Below, piece after piece: positions 39,872-47,956 of a stretch of DNA of 64,000 bases. The position numbers were made by a program, and so were the translations under genes. The notes beneath the pieces are model-generated. The model had not been told where the DNA came from and ran no database searches. It was given only the letters and a program-made list of their open reading frames with translations. The stretch is from Nocardia miyunensis NBRC 108239. Lineage in GTDB: Bacteria; Actinomycetota; Actinomycetes; Mycobacteriales; Mycobacteriaceae. Where the stretch lies: the NCBI RefSeq assembly GCF_001613065.1, contig NZ_BDBQ01000061.1, positions 1 through 64,000 of the forward strand, written 5' to 3'. Position 1 is the first letter of the stretch; each line of letters starts with the position of its first letter.

Positions 39872-39914
39872 GCGGTGATTGTACGCATATTCACCGCAAA
39901 ATATGCGGTGAATA
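39871..39914 (-). promoter_or_regulatory. fic promoter with tripled TGCGGTGA operator
   Basis: Arms TATTCACCGCA and TGCGGTGAATA (39888-39914) form a perfect 11-bp inverted repeat around AAATA, less the shared base; a third half-site TGCGGTGAT lies at 39871-39879 over the start codon. The leaderless -10 TACAAT (39878-39883, minus strand) is between them. Binding by the Fic winged helix would block its own promoter. The remaining 300 bp up to the RNase gene show no gene. Confidence 0.65.
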
Positions 39915-40214
39915 GCATGCTCTGCGCCGCACGGGTCCTTACGGCCGCTGCGGGCTTCGGGCGTCATGACTCAGCCACGGTTGGAACCATGCCCAGTCTT
40001 ACTGTCCATGTGCTACGTCGCGGTCGGGGTGTTGCCGCGGCATCGGTCCACTCGTCGGTGCGCGGTGTTGCGGCGGTGTTGCGCTGTCGTATGGGTGACG
40101 TAGATTCGCAGTCATGACTGGGAGCCGCGCGACCGCTATGGCGCGTAACTTGGCCTTTATCCCGGGGTCCGCTTGTGCGGGGCTCGACTACGGTGCGGGG
40201 GCGGTGCGACAGCG

Positions 40215-40685
40215 ATGAAGTTGTCCGGCAAGAGGATTCAGAGTTTGCTCGGGCTGGGTGCGGTCGTTGTCGTGATCGTGATCGGGCTGTTGGTGTCGCA
40301 CGGGCATACGCCGTCGTCATCGTCGGCGGGGGCGTCTTCGTCCTCGAAAGCGGCTGCGGTGCAGGTGAAGGGGACTGCGACGCCGGTTACCGGTCATGCT
40401 GCGGGGGTGCCTGAGCACGCCTATCAGACGCTGGCCGAGATCGATGCGGGGCGGTGGCCCGGTTCGGCGAACGCGCCGGGTACCAAGGGCGGGGATCAGT
40501 GGATGAACCGCGGCGGGTCACTGGCCAAGACCGATTCCTCGGGTAAGGCGATCGCTTACCGGGAATGGGATGTCAACCCGAAGAAACGCGGCCAGACCAG
40601 GGACGCCGAGCGCATCATCACCGGTAGCGACGGATCGGCCTACTACACCGGCGACCATTACAAGACGTTCACCAGGATGCGCTGA
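40215..40685 (+). CDS. Barnase/RNase Sa-like secreted ribonuclease
   Basis: 156 residues. A hydrophobic signal/anchor (about 11-30) is followed by a Ser/Ala linker and a guanyl-specific RNase domain of the microbial N1/T1 (RNase Sa, barnase) family (about 66-156). Catalytic residues are all in place: E117 in AYREWDV, R133 in DAERIITG and H148 in YYTGDHYKTF. A barstar-type inhibitor follows after 47 bp. ATG 40215 begins before the hydrophobic segment; GGGGGCGG lies about 10 nt upstream. It may be an extracellular nuclease for competition or nutrition. Confidence 0.93.
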   Translation: MKLSGKRIQSLLGLGAVVVVIVIGLLVSHGHTPSSSSAGASSSSKAAAVQVKGTATPVTGHAAGVPEHAYQTLAEIDAGRWPGSANAPGTKGGDQWMNRGGSLAKTDSSGKAIAYREWDVNPKKRGQTRDAERIITGSDGSAYYTGDHYKTFTRMR

Positions 40686-40732
40686 CGGGCCCGCAACGGG
40701 TCTCGCGGCGGTTTTCGAAAGGGATGCTCTCG

Positions 40733-41203
40733 ATGGGTGAGGCGATCACGCTCGCACACTTTCTGACCGGTTCGGGTCCGGATGCGTCCACCGCGTCCGT
40801 CCTGGGGTCGCTGACCGCCGACGCGGCCGGATTCAGCGGCGTGCGGTTCCGGGCTCCGGAAGGCTATGTCGTGCGCGAACTGCGCGGGTCGAAGATGCGC
40901 ACCCTCGCGGGTGTCTTCGACGAGTTCGCCGCGGCTTTCCAATTCCCCTACTATTTCGGGGAGAACAAGGACGCCTTCGACGAATGTCTGCGGGATCTGG
41001 ACGAATTCGTCGGACAGGCACCGGGATACGTTGCGGTCGTGCGTGATTCGGCGCAGCTGCTGGCCGAGCGGTCCGCGGAACGCGACTGGTTCGTCTCGGC
41101 GATGACCGATTGCGCGCGGTACTGGTCCGAGCACGAGGGCTCGTTCCGCGTGGTGTTGCAGGCCGCGCCGGAGGGTTTGCCGGCGGTAGCGCTGAGCCTG
41201 TGA
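40733..41203 (+). CDS. Barstar-like RNase inhibitor
   Basis: 156 residues with a C-terminal barstar domain (about 45-150). The inhibitory helix and loop RGSKMRTLAGVFDEFAAAF and PYYFGENKDAFDECLRDLDEF match barstar's active-site-blocking region, with the key acidic residue D80. There is no signal peptide, so it acts in the cytosol to neutralise RNase before export. ATG 40733 is preferred for ribosome-binding-site spacing; ATG 40724 is possible. It pairs with the RNase gene upstream, the classic barnase-barstar order. Confidence 0.92.
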   Translation: MGEAITLAHFLTGSGPDASTASVLGSLTADAAGFSGVRFRAPEGYVVRELRGSKMRTLAGVFDEFAAAFQFPYYFGENKDAFDECLRDLDEFVGQAPGYVAVVRDSAQLLAERSAERDWFVSAMTDCARYWSEHEGSFRVVLQAAPEGLPAVALSL

Positions 41204-41248
41204 GACAGGTGCCCGAGCCGCCGTCGCCGGAACGACCGACGGCGGCGC

Positions 41249-41884
41249 TCAGCGCAGGCGACCGGCCAGATCCTCGCCCAGCAGGACGAACACCTCGGTG
41301 GTGTGGTCGATGAGCTCATCGCGGGTCATCGGCAGATCGCCGTGCAGCCAGCTGGTCAGGGTCTGCACCAGACCGCCGACGAGGTAGGTGGCGCGGAAGC
41401 CGATCGAGGGGTCCGCATTCGGTCCGGCGATGGCGTAGAAATCGCTGCCCTCGGCGGCGACCAGACCGGCGAAGCTGCGGATGGATTCCATTGTCCGCGC
41501 CCGAAGTTCGGGGGTGGCGGCGCTGATGATCAGTGCGATCTGGGCCTTGCGCGGGTCGTCGGTGAGGACGTGGATGCCCGCGGCGATGGCCGCGTGCGCC
41601 CGGCCGTAGGTGTCGGTGGGCGCGCCCTGTGCCGCGGCGAGGATGGCCGTGGCGAGTTCCTCGGCGATGCCGTCGAACAACGCGACCAGTACCGCCTCGC
41701 GGCCGTCGAAGTTCTCGTAGTAATAGCGCTCGTTCAACCCGGCGCGGGTGCACAGTCCGGCGACGGTCAGGCGGTCCAGGCCCTCGGTGCCGATGATGTC
41801 GAGTGCGGCCTCGAGCAGGGCGGCGCGGCGCTGGGCGCGGCGTTCCTGCGCGGAGACTCCGCCGTAGGTCCGTTGCGCTGTCAT
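41249..41884 (-). CDS. TetR-family regulator
   Basis: 211 residues. Helix-turn-helix about 15-62 (RRAALLEAALDIIGTEGLDRLTVAGLCTRAGLNERYYYENF), then a helical ligand-binding domain (ATILAAAQGAPTDTYGRAHAAIAAGI, TYLVGGLVQTLTSWLHGDLPMTRDELIDH). It is divergent from the MpaB-family gene, with a long inverted repeat in the 99-bp space between them, so it most likely represses that gene and itself. Confidence 0.92.
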   Translation of the reverse strand: MTAQRTYGGVSAQERRAQRRAALLEAALDIIGTEGLDRLTVAGLCTRAGLNERYYYENFDGREAVLVALFDGIAEELATAILAAAQGAPTDTYGRAHAAIAAGIHVLTDDPRKAQIALIISAATPELRARTMESIRSFAGLVAAEGSDFYAIAGPNADPSIGFRATYLVGGLVQTLTSWLHGDLPMTRDELIDHTTEVFVLLGEDLAGRLR

Positions 41885-41906
41885 CCGTCGATTCTGTCAC
41901 GCCGAC

Positions 41907-41934
41907 AATTCTGGTTCTTACCATTGCCAGAATT
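41907..41934. promoter_or_regulatory. Inverted repeat between tetR and the MpaB-family gene
   Basis: Outer arms AATTCTGG and CCAGAATT are perfect and 12 bp apart; inside them TGGT and ACCA form a second small dyad. It lies midway between the divergent starts at 41884 and 41984 and is a likely TetR operator. Confidence 0.65.
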
Positions 41935-41983
41935 ATCGATCTGGGGGATGCTGTTGCCAGATGCTCTGAACGAGGAGGCAACG

Positions 41984-42916
41984 ATGCCCGAGTCCGGTTA
42001 CTTCGCTGATGATTCGATGATTCGCCGCGTCATGCGCAAACGGGCGGTCGGGCTCACCTACGGGCAGCGGGCGCTGGTCGTCGGCGCGGTCAATCCGCTG
42101 CTGTACGTCGGCACCGCGGAGCACACCGCACACCGCATGACGCCCTACACCCGACTGGCCATCACCGGACGGCTGTTCGAGGCCGTCGCACTGGGTACCA
42201 GGGCCGAGGCCGATCGGGCGCGGTCGTACACGGACAAGAAGCACGCGCAGGTGCGGGGCGCGCTGCCCGAGGACGCGGGTGCGAATCATCCTGCGGGAAC
42301 GGCCTATTCCGCGCACGATCCGCATCTGATGTTCATGACCATGGCCTTCACCTTCGATTCCGCCGAGGTGATGCACGACCTGCTGGTCCGCAGGCTGACC
42401 GCGACCGAACGCGAGGATCTGTACCAGGACTACATGTACTGGGGTGAGCTGTTCGGCATGCCGCGCGAGGCCGCGCCCGCGAGCTATCCGGAATTCCGCC
42501 GCTACTTCGACGGCTATCTCGACTCCGAGGAGCTGTACCTCACCGACGAGGCGCGCCTGGTCGGCTCGTACCTGGCCGGCCAGCAGGTGCCCTATCCGCT
42601 GCCGCTCCCGCTGAACCAGGTCGTGAACAGCGTGCACCTGCTGGTCCAGGGCAGCCTGCCGCCGCGCATCCGCGAGATGTACGGCATCCGGTGGGGTCGC
42701 CGCGAGGAACTCGCCGTGCGCACCCTGTCCCGCGCGGTCCGCACCGCGCACACCTCCGTACCGCTGACCCCGCGGGTCCTGCACGGCACCCTCGCCGGAC
42801 CCAGCGCCCCGGTCTACCGCATGCTCGGCCGCCGCGAACAGGAACTCGTCGGTTCGGGTCGTCCCAGCATGCCCGGCGTCGATCCCCGCAGTTACGCGGA
42901 GCGGCACGCGATCTGA
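41984..42916 (+). CDS. MpaB/latex-clearing-protein-like oxygenase (DUF2236)
   Basis: 310 residues. The DUF2236 family binds haem b and includes rubber oxygenase Lcp and MpaB; conserved elements are AVNPLLYVGTAEHTAHRMTPYTRL, the basic KKHAQVRG segment (family pattern R/KxxHxxV), AHDPHLMFMTMAFTFDSAEV and YWGELFGM. An RBS CGAGGAGG precedes ATG 41984. The probable reaction is oxidation of a hydrophobic substrate; many actinomycete paralogues are uncharacterised. Expression is likely set by the divergent TetR. Confidence 0.88.
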   Translation: MPESGYFADDSMIRRVMRKRAVGLTYGQRALVVGAVNPLLYVGTAEHTAHRMTPYTRLAITGRLFEAVALGTRAEADRARSYTDKKHAQVRGALPEDAGANHPAGTAYSAHDPHLMFMTMAFTFDSAEVMHDLLVRRLTATEREDLYQDYMYWGELFGMPREAAPASYPEFRRYFDGYLDSEELYLTDEARLVGSYLAGQQVPYPLPLPLNQVVNSVHLLVQGSLPPRIREMYGIRWGRREELAVRTLSRAVRTAHTSVPLTPRVLHGTLAGPSAPVYRMLGRREQELVGSGRPSMPGVDPRSYAERHAI

Positions 42917-43047
42917 GCCGGTAGTCACCGCAGGTCGCCAGCGATGACGCTCAGTGCGGCAGCACCGCTTTCCAGAAAATAGTTGACTAGGTCGCCTGTC
43001 TGGAGTTAGCTTCGGGATCGAATCTCGAAGAAGCGGAGCAGTGCGGT

Positions 43048-44637
43048 ATGACGAACCCGACCGGCGACTCCGAGCGGGCGAACAACCTCGCGGCCATCCC
43101 GCCCAGCGACGACAGTCGCTGGCGGGCCCTGCCGCGCCGCAACACCCAGAAGGTGCCGCACCTGCTGGCCGCGGACCTGCGGCGGGAGATCCTCAGCGGG
43201 CAACTCGTCGCCGACCAGCAGCTGCCCTCCGAAGCCGAACTCGTTGCGAGACTGCGGATCTCGCGCGAGACGCTGCGTGAGGCGCTGCGGATTCTCGAGT
43301 CCCAGCAGCTCATCGAGATCAGGCGCGGCCGAGGTGGCGGTGCGGTGGTGCGACGGCCGGGCCTGGAGGGGGTGGGGCGGTACGTGGCCCTGCTGCTGCA
43401 ACTGCGCGAGACGACCCTGGCCCATCTGGAGGAAGCCCGATCGGTGATCGAGCCGCCCGTCGCCGAACAGGTCGCGCTCCGGGCGAGCGACGACGATCTC
43501 GACCGCCTCGCCACCCTGCACGCCGCCGAGCGGGCCGCCCAGGATGATCCGCTCGCCTTCGTCACCGCGGTGGGGAGGTTCGACCAGGCCGTCACCCGGT
43601 TTTCCGGCAACCGGACCATCGAGGTGATCGCGGGAGTATTCCGCGATATCTACGCCGGGCAGGTCTATTCGGTGATCGGGAGCGGCGATGCGGCGTCGGC
43701 GGAGCGAGTCGCCCGGCGAGTCATGCTCGGGCACAGTGCGTTTCTCGATGCCGTTCGCGGACGGGAGGCGTCGCCGGCCGGAAAGGCGTGGCGCGATTAC
43801 CTCCACACCACGAGCCGAATCCTGGTCGGCCGCAACATCAGTCGTCAGCCCATCGATATCGTTCCGCTGTGGCGGGCGCTGGCCGGGCAGTCCGCTGCCG
43901 AATCCGCGCCGCGGCGCGCGACGGTGGTGGCCACCGAGATCCGCACGCGTATTGCCGAAGGCAGCCTCGGCGAGGGCGACCGGCTGCCGCCGCAGGCCGA
44001 GCTGGCCGACGAGTTCGGGGTCTCCCGGCCGACTTTGCGGGAAGCGCTGCGAATCCTGGAGATGGAGTATCTGCTCGACCTGCGCACCGGCGATCGGGGT
44101 GGCGCCACCATCCTGCGGCCCTCGACGCGGGTCGCCGCGCAGCTGTCGGGCATCGTGCTGGAGGCGCGCGGGACCACCCTCGCGGACTTCTCCCGGGCAC
44201 TGCGGCTGATCGAGCCGCCGATCATGGGTCTGGTCGCGTTGCGCAGCAGCCCCGAGCAACTCGCGACGCTGGCGGCCGTGGCCGCGGACATGGCCGCCGC
44301 CGTCGACGACACCGCGCGGTTCGTCAAGGCCTGGCAGGACGGTGAGCGGGCCGCGTTCTCGGCGGTCGAGAACCCGGCACTGACCGTCATCGCCGAGATT
44401 CTGCACTGGGTGCGGGCCGGGGTCGATCCGGCGGTCACCGCCGACGCCAAGAGCGTGCCGTGGGTGGCCACGACCAACCGGAGGGCTCAGGCCGGTTTCG
44501 CGGACTTCGTCGCGGCGGCCGCCGAACACGACGCCGCCCGCGCCAGCCGTGTCTGGGCCGAGTGCTTCAGCGCTCTCGCGCCCTGGATCGAGGATTCCGA
44601 GCTCGGTGCCCGGCTCGTGCTGGACCTGATCGGTTGA
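43048..44637 (+). CDS. Fused double GntR/FadR-type regulator
   Basis: 529 residues, two complete FadR-type units in one chain. Unit 1: winged helix about 38-105 (LLAADLRREILSGQLVADQQLPSEAELVARLRISRETLREALRILE) plus FCD-like helical domain to about 270. Unit 2: winged helix about 292-360 (VVATEIRTRIAEGSLGEGDRLPPQAELADEFGVSRPTLREALRILE) plus a second FCD-like domain to the end. Internal duplication is clear from the parallel motifs. GntR dimers bind palindromic operators; this chain might bind as a pseudo-dimer. It heads the amidohydrolase-SDR operon (39-bp gap) and probably controls it through an acyl or aromatic ligand. Confidence 0.9.
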   Translation: MTNPTGDSERANNLAAIPPSDDSRWRALPRRNTQKVPHLLAADLRREILSGQLVADQQLPSEAELVARLRISRETLREALRILESQQLIEIRRGRGGGAVVRRPGLEGVGRYVALLLQLRETTLAHLEEARSVIEPPVAEQVALRASDDDLDRLATLHAAERAAQDDPLAFVTAVGRFDQAVTRFSGNRTIEVIAGVFRDIYAGQVYSVIGSGDAASAERVARRVMLGHSAFLDAVRGREASPAGKAWRDYLHTTSRILVGRNISRQPIDIVPLWRALAGQSAAESAPRRATVVATEIRTRIAEGSLGEGDRLPPQAELADEFGVSRPTLREALRILEMEYLLDLRTGDRGGATILRPSTRVAAQLSGIVLEARGTTLADFSRALRLIEPPIMGLVALRSSPEQLATLAAVAADMAAAVDDTARFVKAWQDGERAAFSAVENPALTVIAEILHWVRAGVDPAVTADAKSVPWVATTNRRAQAGFADFVAAAAEHDAARASRVWAECFSALAPWIEDSELGARLVLDLIG

Positions 44638-44676
44638 TCCGGGCCCCTTGGCAATTGATGGAAACGAGGAGGACGG

Positions 44677-45936
44677 ATGAATGTCGACGATCTGATTCTG
44701 GTGAGCGTGGACGACCACGTCATCGAACCGGCGCACATGTTCCAGGGCCGGGTTCCGGCGAAGTACCGGGACCTCGCGCCACGGTTCGTTCGTCGCGACG
44801 ACGGCACCATGGCCTGGCTCTACGACGGGCAGACGATCCTCAACACCGCCCTCAACGCGGTCGCCGGACGCCCGCCCTCGGAGTTCGGCAGGGAACCCAC
44901 CCGCATCGAGGAGATCCGGACCGGCTGCTACGACATTCACGACCGGATCATGGATATGAACGCCAACGGGGTGCTCGGATCGATGTGCTTCCCCTCGTTT
45001 CCGCGTTTCTGCGGCCAGTTGTTCGCCGAGACCGCCGACAAGGATCAGGCCGCCGCCATGGTCCGCGCCTACAACGACTGGCATATCGAGGAGTGGGCGG
45101 GGACCTTTCCCGGCCGCATCATCCCGCTCGCACTGCCGATGATGTGGGATCCCGAGGCCGCCGCCGCCGAGGTGCGGCGAATGGCCGAAAAGGGTTGTCA
45201 CGCAGTGACGTTCTCTTCCAGCCCGTTCGATATCGGCCTGCCCAGCCTGTATTCGGATCACTGGGACCCGTTCTGGGCCGCCTGCGCCGAGGAGGGCACC
45301 GTCGTGTGCATGCATCTCGGCTCGAACTCCAAGCCGCCCATCACATCTCCCGACGCACCGATCGAACTCGTCTACACCCTCTCGCCGGTGGGCCTGTTCT
45401 CCGCCGCCGCCGACCTGCTCTGGAGTCAGGTGTTCCGCAAGTTCCCGGCACTGCGAGTGGCGTTGTCCGAGGGCGGGATCGGGTGGCTGCCCTACTTCCT
45501 GGAACGGATCGATTACATCTACGGGCACACTCAGCACTGGAGCGGTATGGATCTCGGCGGGCGGCTGCCCTCGGAGATCTTCTCCGAACACGTGATCCTG
45601 TGCTTCATCGACGATCTGGTGGGCATCGAGAACCGCCACCACCTCAATATCGACAACGTCACCTGGGAGTGCGACTACCCGCACTCCGATTCCACCTGGC
45701 CGGTCGCGCCGGAGAAATTGCTGCCCTCGCTGATCGGCGCGACCGACGACGAGATCGACAAGATCACCCATCGCAATGCCATGCGGCACTTCCGATACGA
45801 CCCCTTCGCTCATATTCCGCGCGATCAGGCGACGGTGGCCGGGCTGCGTGCGCAGGCGGCCGGATGGGATATCAGCGTGAAGTCGGTCAGACACCTACGT
45901 CCGGAAACGGCCGGGGCGAGAGGAGAATTCCGATGA
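44677..45936 (+). CDS. Amidohydrolase family protein (amidohydrolase 2)
   Basis: 419 residues, metal-dependent TIM-barrel hydrolase/decarboxylase of the amidohydrolase-2 (ACMSD-like) group. SVDDHVIEP is the N-terminal metal site (DxH type), CMHLGSNS contributes a His, RVALSEGGIGWLPYFLERID carries a conserved Glu, and WECDYPHSDSTWP holds the C-terminal Asp. Enzymes of this subgroup hydrolyse or decarboxylate ring-cleavage products. GAGGAGGA precedes ATG 44677; the stop overlaps the next ATG (ATGA). Confidence 0.92.
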   Translation: MNVDDLILVSVDDHVIEPAHMFQGRVPAKYRDLAPRFVRRDDGTMAWLYDGQTILNTALNAVAGRPPSEFGREPTRIEEIRTGCYDIHDRIMDMNANGVLGSMCFPSFPRFCGQLFAETADKDQAAAMVRAYNDWHIEEWAGTFPGRIIPLALPMMWDPEAAAAEVRRMAEKGCHAVTFSSSPFDIGLPSLYSDHWDPFWAACAEEGTVVCMHLGSNSKPPITSPDAPIELVYTLSPVGLFSAAADLLWSQVFRKFPALRVALSEGGIGWLPYFLERIDYIYGHTQHWSGMDLGGRLPSEIFSEHVILCFIDDLVGIENRHHLNIDNVTWECDYPHSDSTWPVAPEKLLPSLIGATDDEIDKITHRNAMRHFRYDPFAHIPRDQATVAGLRAQAAGWDISVKSVRHLRPETAGARGEFR

Positions 45937-46697
45937 AGCTGCGGGACAAGGTCGTCGTGGTCACGGGCTCGGGTGGCGGCATCGGCGCGGCCTGCGCTCG
46001 GCGGTTCGCCGCGGAGGGGGCGAAAGTCGTTGTCACCGATAAGGATCCCGATGGGGTCGAGGAGGTCGCCAGGTCCATCGGCAGCGTCGGATCGGTGGGT
46101 GACATCACTTCCGAGGACACCGTCCACGCGGTCGCCGAGCTGGCCCGCCGCACCTACGGCGAGATCGATGTCTGGTTCAGCAACGCGGGGTATACCGGTC
46201 CGCACCAGGGCGGTTCGATCGGTGACGACGGCTTGTGGGATCTGAGCTGGCGACTGCATGTCATGTCGCACGTGTACGCGGTGCGCGAGGTGCTGCCCGC
46301 GATGCTCGAACGCGGGGACGGCTATCTGATTCAGACGGCATCGGTCGTGGCGCTTGCCATGCATCCGGACAAGGCCGCCTACACCGTCACCAAACATGCC
46401 GCGCTGTCCTTCTCGGAGTGGCTCGCGGCGACGCACCGGCCGAATGGGATCAAGGTGTCGTGCTTCTGTCCGGGGCCGATGCTCACCCCCATGCTGCTGT
46501 CCGAGGGTTTTCCCGCCGATCACCCGGCGCTGCGCGGGGCGGCGACTCCGCAGGAGGTCGCCGAGCGACTCGTCGGCGCCATCGACGCCGAGCAGTTCCT
46601 GATCGTGGATTCCTCGACGGGGCCGGATTCGCTGCGCGGCAAGGCGGCCGACTACGAGAAGTGGGTCGAAGGCATGGCTTTCGCCGTAGAACGTTGA
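45933..46697 (+). CDS. Short-chain dehydrogenase/reductase
   Basis: 254 residues. VVVTGSGGGIGAACARRFA, VVTDKDPDGVEEV, SNAGYTG (NNAG variant with Ser), TASVVAL, and YTVTKHAALSFSEWLA (catalytic Tyr/Lys). VSCFCPGPMLTPML precedes a typical substrate loop. AGGAGA precedes ATG 45933, which overlaps the amidohydrolase stop. Second step enzyme of the catabolic operon; substrate unknown. Confidence 0.9.
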   Translation: MKLRDKVVVVTGSGGGIGAACARRFAAEGAKVVVTDKDPDGVEEVARSIGSVGSVGDITSEDTVHAVAELARRTYGEIDVWFSNAGYTGPHQGGSIGDDGLWDLSWRLHVMSHVYAVREVLPAMLERGDGYLIQTASVVALAMHPDKAAYTVTKHAALSFSEWLAATHRPNGIKVSCFCPGPMLTPMLLSEGFPADHPALRGAATPQEVAERLVGAIDAEQFLIVDSSTGPDSLRGKAADYEKWVEGMAFAVER

Positions 46698-46730
46698 CGC
46701 GGTCCCCCGGCGAAGAACAGGACAAACGAT

Positions 46731-47084
46731 ATGGCCGACAAGTTCATTCAGATCGTCTACTCGAATCCCGTGCAGGGCAGGGAGGATGAGTTCAACGAGT
46801 GGTACGACGAGGTGCACGTGCCGCAACTGCTCGCGGTTCCCGGCATGCTGTCCGCGCAACGGTACGCGTTGCGGGATTCCGAAATCTACCGCGCGCCGGG
46901 AGGGAGGCCGCCCGAGCAGCGGTACGCCATCATCTACGAGATGGAGGGCGATCCCGAGTCGATCATGGGGGAGATCCGGGAACGGCTGGCAGCGGGGCGA
47001 ATCCAGATGCACGACAGCCTCGACATGAGCAGCTGGCGGCTGGCGTTCTGGACTCCGCGCGGACCGAAGGCGGAGACGAGATGA
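46731..47084 (+). CDS. EthD-like dimeric alpha/beta-barrel protein
   Basis: 117 residues. FIQIVYSNPVQGREDEFNEWYDEVHVPQLLAVPGMLSAQRY is the ferredoxin-like dimeric barrel signature with the WYDEVH motif seen in EthD and related small monooxygenase/isomerase-like proteins. Such proteins assist degradation of ring compounds or ethers, but the catalytic role is often unclear. AGGACA precedes ATG 46731, and the stop overlaps the next SDR start (ATGA). Confidence 0.8.
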   Translation: MADKFIQIVYSNPVQGREDEFNEWYDEVHVPQLLAVPGMLSAQRYALRDSEIYRAPGGRPPEQRYAIIYEMEGDPESIMGEIRERLAAGRIQMHDSLDMSSWRLAFWTPRGPKAETR

Positions 47085-47905
47085 CCGAACCCCGAAGTGG
47101 AGATGCCGTGCCCGACCTCGACCCGACGACCCCGTCCCGGGACCTCGCCGCACTGCTGGATATGACCGGCAAGGTCGCGGTCGTCACCGGCGGAAGCCGT
47201 GGCATCGGCCGGGCCGTCGCGACCGCCTTCGCCGAGGCCGGAGCCGACGTCGTCATCGCCAGCCGCAAGCTCGACAACTGCCGGGCGGTGGCCGAGGAGA
47301 TCGAAGCCGCCACCGGCCGTCGCGCGTTGCCGGTCGGCTGCCACGTCGGCCGGTGGGAGGCCGCCGAGGCATTGTTCGACGCCGTCTACGACGCCTTCGG
47401 GCACTGCGACGTTCTGGTGAACAACGCCGGAATGTCGCCGGTCTACGACGATCTGTCCGCGGTGACCGAGGAACTCTACGACAAGGTGCACGCCGTCAAC
47501 GCCCGTGGGCCGTTCCGCCTCTCGGCCCTGTTCGGCGAGCGGATGGCCGCCGACGACGGCGGATCGATCATCAACATCACCACGGCGGGGACCCTGCGTC
47601 CCGGTGTGGATGATCTCCCGTACGCGATGGCCAAGGCCGGGCTCAACGCGCTGACCCTGGCCCTGGCCGGAGCGTGGGCGCCCGAGGTCCGCGCCAATCT
47701 CGTGCTGCCGGGTGCCTTCGACACCGACATCTCGAAGGCATGGGGTCCGGAGGCGCAAGCCCGCGCGGCCGCGATGAATCCCATGAAGCGCATCGGAGTT
47801 CCCGGCGACATAGCCGGGCTGTGTGTCTTCCTGGCCAGCCCGGCCGCCGGTTACATCAACGGGGCTCAGGTGCTGGTCGACGGCGGCTTGTTCCGGACTC
47901 TCTGA
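47081..47905 (+). CDS. Short-chain dehydrogenase/reductase
   Basis: 274 residues. VAVVTGGSRGIGRAVATAFAEAG, DVLVNNAGMSPVYDDL, INITTAGTLRP (Ser replaced by Thr in the usual Ser position, next to another Thr), and LPYAMAKAGLNALT (catalytic Tyr/Lys). An N-terminal extension of about 27 residues precedes the Rossmann fold. The C-terminal GYINGAQVLVDGGLF is typical. ATG 47081 overlaps the stop of the EthD-like gene. Third enzyme of the operon; substrate unknown. Confidence 0.9.
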   Translation: MTEPRSGDAVPDLDPTTPSRDLAALLDMTGKVAVVTGGSRGIGRAVATAFAEAGADVVIASRKLDNCRAVAEEIEAATGRRALPVGCHVGRWEAAEALFDAVYDAFGHCDVLVNNAGMSPVYDDLSAVTEELYDKVHAVNARGPFRLSALFGERMAADDGGSIINITTAGTLRPGVDDLPYAMAKAGLNALTLALAGAWAPEVRANLVLPGAFDTDISKAWGPEAQARAAAMNPMKRIGVPGDIAGLCVFLASPAAGYINGAQVLVDGGLFRTL

Positions 47906-47956
47906 CACACATCGACTTCGATCGATCACGGCAGCTTGCACGTTCGAGGAGGAACC

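Noticed and set aside
43006..45894. A minus-strand open frame of more than 900 codons across the GntR and amidohydrolase genes
   Set aside because: It is antisense to two genes with clear domains, its translation is Arg/Gly/Asp/His-rich without family motifs, and long antisense frames are common in GC-rich DNA.
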